From Omphalotus guepiniiformis (lineage: Eukaryota > Basidiomycota > Agaricomycetes > Agaricales > Omphalotaceae): 64,000 bases of DNA. Shown here piece after piece: positions 56,659 to 64,000 of this stretch. The notes below the pieces were generated by a model. The model was not told the origin of the DNA. It saw nothing but the letters and a program-made list of their open reading frames with translations, and searched no databases. The stretch spans positions 682,001-746,000 of the forward strand of contig JAQOOI010000022.1 in assembly GCA_028554645.1 (NCBI GenBank). The letters run 5' to 3'. Position 1 is the stretch's first letter. Every line of letters begins with the position of its first letter. The position numbers and the translations under genes are program-made.

Positions 56659-59236
56659 TGAGCTGAAGTTTGAATTCTTGGGCTCTCGAAGGCCATCGAT
56701 TTAATACGGTACCATTGCAGAACGCGTTGCCGTAGATTCTTTGTTTCAGAAGTGAGTACAAGCAATAGACGATGGTAACCTTGTGTCCTATTTCTAACAG
56801 TTGCTTGTACTTTGCGCACTTGTAAGTAGAAGATTCAACAAATCTATATAAGAGTTGCCTAAATCGGACAGGGACGCGATCAGGTGACTAGTGAGGCCGG
56901 GCAACCGACCCACGGTCGGACCAGGCCCGGCCGACAGACTTCCAGCTTGGAGTTGACTGCGCGGAGTTCGTGCCGATACTCCGCCAGTTCCAGCGGAGCG
57001 AAGCAAGAGTGGTGAGTTTGCTTTCCCACGCCTCTCCCAGCTTTCAGCGATTCTCATCTACAGCAGTGTCGGCAGCAGCAGCCTCAGCATAGCAGAAATA
57101 CATCAACGCTCGTTTTCTTTCACCCACCCAGTCCCTCCCTTTTTTCAAGGCAACCAAGTTACTTTGTATTATGCAGTCTTAAGAGTAATCAACAGCGCAG
57201 CTTATTTTCGTTGAATGCAGTAGATTACAGATCATGACCTTTGAGCAATGCAATAGTTCTCATAGACAGTAGTCAGGTCGTCGCAGTTCAGTTACCCGCG
57301 AGCATCGGTGAGGGTGAGTAATCGTAGGATGCGAGGGGGCCCACCCGCCCAGCGGGCGACCCCTTGCGTCCCGCGTTCGCGCATGCTTCGCATGCCCAGC
57401 CCAACCTCCCCTTAGCTTGCCCTCACCCAACGGCTTGCGTAGACGAAGCTGGAACCGTACTATGTATGTAATTCCCCGAATTTTTCTCAGATTCGTGGCC
57501 TCGTCTATTCCACATGTTATTTTCACTGATAGAATAAAACCTCGAGTACTCGACTTTGTAAGCTTCGGCCATTTTTCAGAACAAAAGTATCCGAGATGAA
57601 ACTGTGGGAAGCGAAATTGTTCGGTTGCCTCAAATGGAAGATTGTGCGTTGTGCTATTCGTGCGGGGCGGGTCAGAAAGGAGCCTTGAAAGACTTATCAT
57701 GAACGGACTTGAATTCTTGGATAGACTCTGCGTAGCCCTGAGAAGTAGATGACCCAGATCTCGACGCCTATGGTTTTTCATCAGGTTTTTGTGAAGTTGT
57801 GGTAAATACATGTGCCGTGCTGTTGCAACGAACATGAAAGAACGTTGACATGTCTGTTTTGTACAGCGAAGACAGCATATAGCAATAGTACTCCCAGGGG
57901 AGGGCCCCACTCAACAACAGCAATTAGCAGTTCCTGGGGTTTTAAGAAGTTGGTTAGGTGCGGGGGCCGGACTTTCCATCTTCCTGGGATCTGTCCTCAT
58001 TTTTTGGTTTTGCTTGCGTCAGTGGAGGACTTCATGGTGAAATAATCACCTTTACAAACTCTGGCTATGCTTCCGGGGAGCCGTATCGACACGCGTCTGC
58101 TCTACCCAATTTCCGAAGTGAACGCAGTAAACAGACTGAGTCAGACATAGCTGTATCGCTGTTGAGTCCAGGCTGAGCCTCTTCTTCAGCTTCAAGGTCC
58201 GTATAGAGCAAGGCTCCGAATCAGGACTTCGAGTCATACTGACAACTTCGAATGTTGATAAGTGCGCCATATTATTAGCGATGTTTTCCGATGCCGAATG
58301 TTTCACAGACGAAGCTGTTTGTCCCTGTTCTTCAGCTTCATGTCCCATTGAAAGCCATGCTCCGGATAGCATCCGGACAGTTTCGAATATATCGATGATT
58401 AGGCCTTACGTCTAATCGGGACCGAAAGACCAAGATGATTCGAATAAGTTCAGACTAGTTGATGAACGTTAAACGTAACTCTTCTGGTAAGATTGGAAGA
58501 CCTTGGTGGCTGCGCGACTCGAGAAGCACTGATGATGGAACCCGACACATGATGGTGTTCAGAAGGTGGCGGTATGTGTTCATTGCGGAGTTGGCAGCGG
58601 ACGAATAGTAGCTCATCATGCTACAACTTGCCAAAGTCTCCAATATTTTGCGTACTTGACTGAGAAGAGTTTATCACGGGGAAAGTTTTGGTCATTGGTG
58701 TGTTGTCAGTATGCAGTGTACGGTAAATGTGCATTACTTTACTTACAGAGTGCTCCATGCATACGATGAGATAGACATACACATTAGAAGAATCAGCCCC
58801 TCCAAATTCGAAGTTCAAAGCACGGTCGTCGGTGGCTGAAGGCCGGCTACCTGCGTGCGCCACCTACCACCGCACAAAGTGCTGGGTAGTGCGGCCGTAT
58901 GAACAGTGGTAACCACAATACCATTATCAGGCGAGGAAATCTATTGCTCTTACCGCACGCTCCCAGATCTAAACCTCCTCTGGTTATCAAGTACGGTGTT
59001 ACATCAAGTACTCACTGATACCGCGGTATGCGTTACCGCTCGGAGCCAAGGTTGTTAGGGCTCATACGCATATACAGTGGACGTCCAAATAGGGTATTAA
59101 GTGTATATTCACCTCCGTAAGGATATATCCAAGGAAATCAAAAAAAATAAACAAGTATGTAACGAACGAATCAAAACATGCCTCGGGAACCATACACCTG
59201 GCCAGTATGACGAGCTGGCTGATGAATCCTTCCTGT
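56659..59236. other. Gene-poor region with GC-rich hairpins
   Basis: About 2.6 kb without a supported gene. It has two GC-rich islands: 56890-57010 with a nested hairpin at 56895-56932, and 57300-57425 with CGCCC-AGC-GGGCG at 57346-57358 and GCATGC-TTC-GCATGC nearby. Two blocks beginning TTCTTCAGCTTCA(A/T)G(G/T)(T/C)CC (about 58183 and 58329) form a weak direct repeat. The minus-strand frame 57260-57910 has no recognisable domain and is GC-skew driven. Confidence 0.45.
56895..56932. repeat. Nested GC-rich inverted repeat
   Basis: Outer arms GGCCGGGC / GCCCGGCC with inner arms CCGAC / GTCGG. It could form a stable hairpin in DNA or RNA. Confidence 0.6.
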
Positions 59237-60653
59237 TTAGAAATCACCCCAGTTACGTCGGAATTTGTACTGCATTCGAGACTTTAGATTAGTGATCTTA
59301 GATTGAGCAGGGAATTAGAAACATAAACACTCATACCTTGTACGGGAGATTTTTCCTGAATGGTAGTAGGTCAGTTTCAAGGAATTCAGTGATATGATCG
59401 GCATGACTAACCTCATCTTGTCACCGGGATTCACTGGAGGTAGGTAGCCATCTTCGCCGGAACCCCAAGCACCTTTCGCATCTGCCTCAGCTTTGGCACT
59501 TCTAAATTTGACTGCAGGATCCTGCTTTTCCGGTGGTGTCACTCTTGTGTATCGGGGGTTGGACGCCGTGGATGCTTCTTCAACAGGAGGGACAGGCTCC
59601 ACTTGCTCTCCGTGTGGGTGGTCGACTATCAATGGGTCCTGGACATGGCCATCTTGCACAGGTGGCTGTTCCTGCGCAGAATGTTCCGCCTGGTCGTGTG
59701 AGGCTATTACTTCTTCAACAGAAACACCCTGAAACGCGGCCTCTTTCTCGGCTTCCTTACGCTCAATCTCTTCATGCATAGCAAAATGCTCAATATCCTC
59801 GGGATGGTTGTATGACTCGTCAGTCTGAGTGTCAGGTGTCGAGTGAAATTCCTCTGTAATAGCATGTTAAACGAGGCGAGAGGCGTAGTTGAATGCTAAC
59901 CAACCTTCGTGATGTAGGAAAAATTCTGTGTGCGCGAGCGTCAGAAGAAACCCAGTAAAACTATTGATACACGCTCACCGCTCTCGACGTCGTAATGATG
60001 CCCTTCTGCACCCATGTGATCAAAGTTGGGTAGGCCCTCCAAACCTACTTTCTCAAACTCTTCTGGGGTCACCTTTCCATCCTTGTCAGCATCAAGTATG
60101 CGGAGAACTTCGCCGGAAATGTAGTCTGCCTTCTTCTGGTGATCGGCCTCGTCCTGAGGTTGCACCGTCAGCTACAGCGTGGCGACACTATGCCAATAAC
60201 ACATACTTTTGATTTCTTCTGCGAGTAGACGTGGTGCACACCGTAAATGGCTTCAATCTCCTCTCTGTCCCAAACGTTATCCCTAGTGAAGTTTAAGTCT
60301 CAGCGAGAACTCAGACACGCTGTTATGAACATTGAGACAAACCGGTTAAGATCGTGCAGCTGGAAGAAGCTCCGCATGTCAAATGAATCTCTACGGTGTG
60401 TTGCACGTTTAGAAATTGATGAGAGACACGGAAAGTAACGTCCATTACATATGATGTTCCTTCGCCATCTGCAAGGGAAAACAAGTTAGCCTTCCGGAAA
60501 GGGTCCCGAGATGAGAAAAAATGTGTAACGGACGTGTCTTCGTGCATACTGTTGGATGGTTTCTCCTTCTGCGGGACCACTTGCTTCATGTCCTCCATGA
60601 GCTAGCACAGCCGAGAGTGTGTAAATGAAAGACAGTGAAGTGAGAGCTTTCAT
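59237..60653 (-). CDS. Secretory-pathway EF-hand protein (Ssp120/nucleobindin-like)
   Basis: Calcium-binding protein of the early secretory pathway; yeast Ssp120 works with the cargo receptor Emp47. Nine minus-strand exons: 60653-60534, 60468-60449, 60390-60343, 60282-60207, 60153-59979, 59925-59905, 59853-59412, 59355-59337 and 59269-59237, giving 317 aa. The start MKALTSLSFIYTLSAVLAHG is a signal peptide. EF-hand 1 is the degenerate HDLNRDNVWDREEIEAIYG. EF-hand 2 has the canonical loop DADKDGKVTPEE (Asp at 1, 3 and 5; Glu at 12). Then come LPNFDHMGAEGHHYDVES and a Glu/Lys-rich helical region (HEEIERKEAEKEAAFQG), ending YKFRRNWGDF. There is no HDEL-type retention signal at the C-terminus. 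The first exon is exactly 40 codons, and an exon of 20 nt follows. Confidence 0.9.
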
Positions 60654-61481
60654 GTCAGGAAATGATGAACGAGTGGTAACTGGTCGTCGTCGAGCTTAGC
60701 AGCGACCAGAAGCTTGCTCTTGTTTGGCAAACCCGTCTTGATATAAACTATTCCCACGGCTAAAGAGAACGAAATGCATCCGTTGTTGGGGAAAATGAAA
60801 TCGACAAAATGCTTTTTTTCTTTTTCTTCGAGTTTGACATGTACGGGAACCAATCAATTTCTTGACTTGTCTTGGAGCTATTCCAGTACCTACAGAAACG
60901 CGTTGCCGAGAGTAATAAAGCACATTTCGGGCGTCGGCCTACTGGACGTCATGAGGGTTTACTCAAATGAGCTGACTTTTCTGGGGACACGGCCTCCGGG
61001 ATACACTCACTGATACTCGATGTATGTTCCTATTTTATTCTGTACCAAGCTTTTGACTTTGATTACACATTCACTGAGAAAACTGTGGCTGATTGCTGAG
61101 TCACCGATACATTCCCCGTTGCCGGCGGTATTCATCTGCAAACTTGTCAGGGTGAGTCAGCCAAAAAGCGGAGCCGTTTGTAGGGCCAACAAACCGAATC
61201 GTGAAATTGACGAATAACAGTCTGGGAGGATGTCAAATGATCAATCGTCGAGTTTCTGCTGGGGAAAGCCCAATTTGAAGTGTTGAATTGTGAAGTTAAA
61301 CCGAATTGGAGATTGCTCGAGAAGATCGGTATACGGCCTCAAGGCCATTGATCAGTAAGTAATCGGCGATATTTCAAACTCAGCGCGTTACTTCCCCATC
61401 TGACAAATGCCCTTTAGCCCGTCTTTATAAGGCTCAAAATGAGAACTCATTTTTTTCGCTCGTTCCGTCCTCGTAGTACTC
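60654..61481. other. Divergent promoter region EF-hand / ABC transporter
   Basis: 828 bp between divergent start codons. No gene or repeat supported. Confidence 0.5.
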
Positions 61482-64000
61482 ATGGCTGATACCCCCGATG
61501 CCGTCACTCTCTACGACGGTCGTGGAACCGACGACGTCGAGAACCTGCGTCCTCGAAACAACGAAGAACACCATGTCGATGTTTCTGCTGCCGAGCGACA
61601 ATTCAACGAGCTATCGCGTCAACTTTCGCGTCAACTTTCAACTCAACGCAGTATAAGGTCTGAACATGGCAAAAAGCAATCAGGAGCAACGAGTAGCATT
61701 GAAACTGTACAAGGAAAAGATCTGGAGAAGGGCGAGCAGGGAGACGTCTTCGATCTGCGGGAATACCTACAATCCTCCAATGACGCACATCAACAAGCTG
61801 GAATCAAGCACAAGGTAATCAGTGTTACTTCTATGCAGGGTGAGAAGATATCAATCCGCCTTTTTGTAGCATGTCGGTGTCACTTGGGAGGGCCTCCAGG
61901 TTCAAGTAATCGGTGGGGCTGATAGCAAGGTAAGTGCATTCAAGGCGGTTTTCGGTTGGCGAGTGATGTTTTTCAAACGCTTCTTTCGTTCAGTTTTACG
62001 TGTCCACATTTGCGAGTAGGTTTTCTTTGTGCCTTTTGCTTCGATGCCAGTTACTTATTTCTCACAATCAACTCAGATGCGATCCTTGGTTTTATTTTGA
62101 GTCCTATATTACTGGTTTGGGGCTTCATTGCGCCTTTACTTCCTCGCAAAGAGCTTCCCACGAGAACCATCCTGCATGAGTAAGCTTCGATCTATTTTGC
62201 ACCCGTGCCAGGGCTGATAACACGTAGGTCGTCCGGCGTGCTAAAACCTGGTGAAATGTGCCTTGTCCTTGGATGTCCTGGAGCGGGCTGCACTACCTTC
62301 CTGAGGTCAATTGCCAATCAACGAGAAGGCTATGCTGCGGTCAATGGTAACGTGTTATACGCTGGTATGGATGCCGCCGAGATGGCAAAATACTACAAGG
62401 GCGAGGTCGTCTACAACGAAGAGGGTAAGCTCAATGGTGATATTGTGCATAACTCCGTTTAACCCCCCTCGTTAGATGATATTCATATCGCCACGTTGAC
62501 GGTTGCTCAGACGCTGAGTTTCGCTTTGTCAACCAAAACCCCTGGTCCCAATGGCCGTCTTCCTGGTATCACTCGCAAGGAATTCGATAGTCAGGTTTTG
62601 GAGACTCTGCTCAAAATGCTGAACATCTCACACACCCAAAACACTCTCGTCGGTGATCAATTCGTCCGTGGTGTATCTGGTGGAGAACGCAAACGTGTCA
62701 GTATCGCTGAAATGATGTCTACTCGTGCCCGTGTTCAGTGCTGGGATAACTCTACGCGTGGTCTGGATGCCTCCACTGCTTTGGACTTTGCTAAGAGTCT
62801 GCGGATTATGACGGACGTCTTGGGTCAAGCCACTTTTGTTACGCTGTAAGTTTTGTCGCAACCAACTCTTGATCTATATCTAATGCCGTGCACTACAGCT
62901 ATCAAGCCGGCGAGGGTATCTACGAACTGTTCGACAAGGTCATGGTTTTAGACCAAGGCCGTCAAGTGTTCTTCGGCCCACCCTCTGAAGCTCGGGCTTA
63001 TTTCGAAGGCCTTGGATTCAAGTCTCTTCCTCGTCAGAGTACTCCTGATTACCTCACCGGATGTACGGATCCCAACGAACGGCAATTTGCTCCTGGTCGC
63101 TCTGTCAACGATGTCCCTGCCAGTCCCGAAGCTTTGGAGATCGCTTATCGTTTATCGAAGTATGGCCAGAGCAATGAGGATGCGCTGCAGAAATACAAAC
63201 TGCTCCAATCTACGGACAAAGCTGACCAGGAAGCATTCCGCGCCGCAGTCGCTGACGATAAGAAGAAGGTGACTAGGGTTCTGCTGCGACAAAATTCACT
63301 TGTCTAACAGTCTTCAAAACAACAATATATAGGGTGTATCAAAGAAGAGCCCTTACACTCTCGGATTCACTGGTCAAGTTCGCGCGCTTGTGGTCAGGCA
63401 ATTCCAGCAGAAACTGCAGGATAGGTTCCAGCTATACACGAGTTTCACGCTGTCCACGGTAAATAGTGTTGACTTTAGCGGAAGGAATGCGACGTCTGAT
63501 GCATTGTTCTTAGGTTCTGGGTCTGGTTATTGGAGGCGCTTACTTTGGTTTGCCCACCACCTCAGCTGGTGCTTTCACTAGAGGAGGGTAGGTAAAATCT
63601 ATATGATTATGCCCTCTTTTCTGATGTCCCCTTGTCTAGTTTGATCTTTGCGGCGCTGCTGACAACCTGTCTTGATGCGTTCGTGGAGGTCCGTAGATTG
63701 TATTCATTTGAACAGTGATCGAGTATGTTGACCGCTTGTATAGATGCCTACACAGATGTTGGGAAGGCCTATTCTGCGTAAACAGGTATGCATTGAGTTC
63801 TATGGTGTATGCAGATTGGCTCACCTGCTAGTTGTTTATTTCAGACCAATTATGGAATGTATCGACCGTCCGCCACCGCTATCGCCAACACCCTGTCCGA
63901 CATGCCTTTCTCTGCAGTTCGTGTGTTGATCTTCAATATTGCCGTGTACTTCATGTCAGGTCTCGCCCGGTCAGCTGGGGGATTCTTTGTCTTCCATCTG
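61482..64000 (+). CDS. PDR-type ABC transporter, ABCG family (partial)
   Basis: N-terminal part of a full-size pleiotropic drug resistance pump in the plasma membrane; the gene runs off the window. Exons: 61482-61814, 61870-61929, 61994-62015, 62077-62179, 62228-62424, 62476-62845, 62899-63268, 63333-63458, 63514-63587, 63640-63688, 63744-63785 and 63845 to the end. The hydrophilic N-terminus contains LSRQLSRQLSTQ. NBD1 has Walker A GCPGAGCTTFLR, the signature VSGGERKRVSIAE and Walker B VQCWDNSTRGLDAST. The Walker A Lys is Cys and the Walker B end is Asp-Asn, the usual degenerate NBD1 of fungal PDR proteins. The first membrane segments follow (VLGLVIGGAYFGLP, LIFAALLTTCLDAFVE, VRVLIFNIAVYFMSGLARSA). 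TMD1 is incomplete here and NBD2 lies outside the window. Confidence 0.93.

Noticed and set aside
57260..57910. 216-aa minus-strand frame
   Set aside because: Runs through GC-rich hairpin sequence, with no domain and an atypical composition; probably chance.
1..64000. CRISPR arrays, prokaryotic operons, rRNA genes, riboswitches
   Set aside because: None seen; the window is intron-rich fungal nuclear DNA.
1..64000. Biosynthetic gene cluster linking hydrolases, MFS, ABC transporter and oxidoreductase
   Set aside because: No backbone synthase, P450 or cluster regulator is present, and the genes are separated by housekeeping genes over more than 40 kb.

Overview
The window looks like nuclear DNA of a filamentous basidiomycete, most likely an agaricomycete mushroom. 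Genes are compact and carry many spliceosomal introns of about 48-65 nt with GT(A/G)NGT donors. The recognisable proteins are eukaryotic and fungal: AP-3 delta, THO complex subunit 1, CreB- and Ubp2-type deubiquitinases, a PDR transporter, a basidiomycete-type F-box protein and a Ste20/GCK kinase. I saw no prokaryotic operon, CRISPR array, rRNA gene or convincing tRNA gene. Gene models were rebuilt by joining ORF pieces at splice sites. For most of them the summed exon lengths divide exactly by three.

Layout. 0-2.2 kb: cation diffusion facilitator (+). 2.2-6.3 kb: gene-poor, with a diverged ~0.4-0.5 kb direct duplication. 6.4-8.4 kb: GCK-III/Ste20-like kinase (+). 9.1-12.3 kb: AP-3 delta (-). 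13.0-15.4 kb: DH-domain RhoGEF-like protein (+). 15.8-16.2 kb: possible small secreted gene with a frame break (-). 16.5-19.6 kb: tandem pair of proline-iminopeptidase-like hydrolases (+). 20.8-21.2 kb: possible small secreted protein, perhaps decayed. 21.9-25.98 kb: tyrosine phosphatase (-), NR2C2AP-like protein (+) and a fucosyltransferase-like type II membrane protein (-). 27.4-28.7 kb: quinone oxidoreductase (+). 29.1-34.1 kb: Ubp2-like deubiquitinase (+). 34.5-35.0 kb: small acidic protein (+). 35.1-36.8 kb: non-autonomous DNA transposon. 37.4-39.6 kb: MFS transporter (-). 40.6-43.2 kb: THO1/Hpr1 (+). 43.4-44.9 kb: UDP-glucose 4-epimerase (+). 45.4-46.0 kb: Pin1/Ess1 (+). 46.3-48.1 kb: MOSC/mARC-like protein (+). 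48.8-51.9 kb: CreB-type deubiquitinase (+). 53.0-54.1 kb: GNAT acetyltransferase (+). 54.6-56.7 kb: F-box protein (-). 56.7-59.2 kb: gene-poor with GC-rich hairpins. 59.2-60.7 kb: secretory EF-hand protein (-). 61.5 kb to the end: PDR-type ABC transporter, cut by the window edge.

Most genes are unrelated housekeeping functions: vesicle traffic, mRNA export, ubiquitin removal, sugar-nucleotide metabolism and signalling. The window does not form one pathway or cluster. The accessory parts are the hydrolase pair, the two possible small secreted genes, the direct duplication and the transposon.

The clearest unexplained structure is a 1,746-bp element with ~125-bp near-perfect terminal inverted repeats and a perfect 8-bp target-site duplication, but no transposase. 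Other points are a 6-nt micro-exon kept in both tandem hydrolases, two apparently non-GT-AG introns in housekeeping genes (THO1 and the epimerase), and an NR2C2AP-like gene whose first exon sits inside what would otherwise be read as the start of the neighbouring phosphatase.
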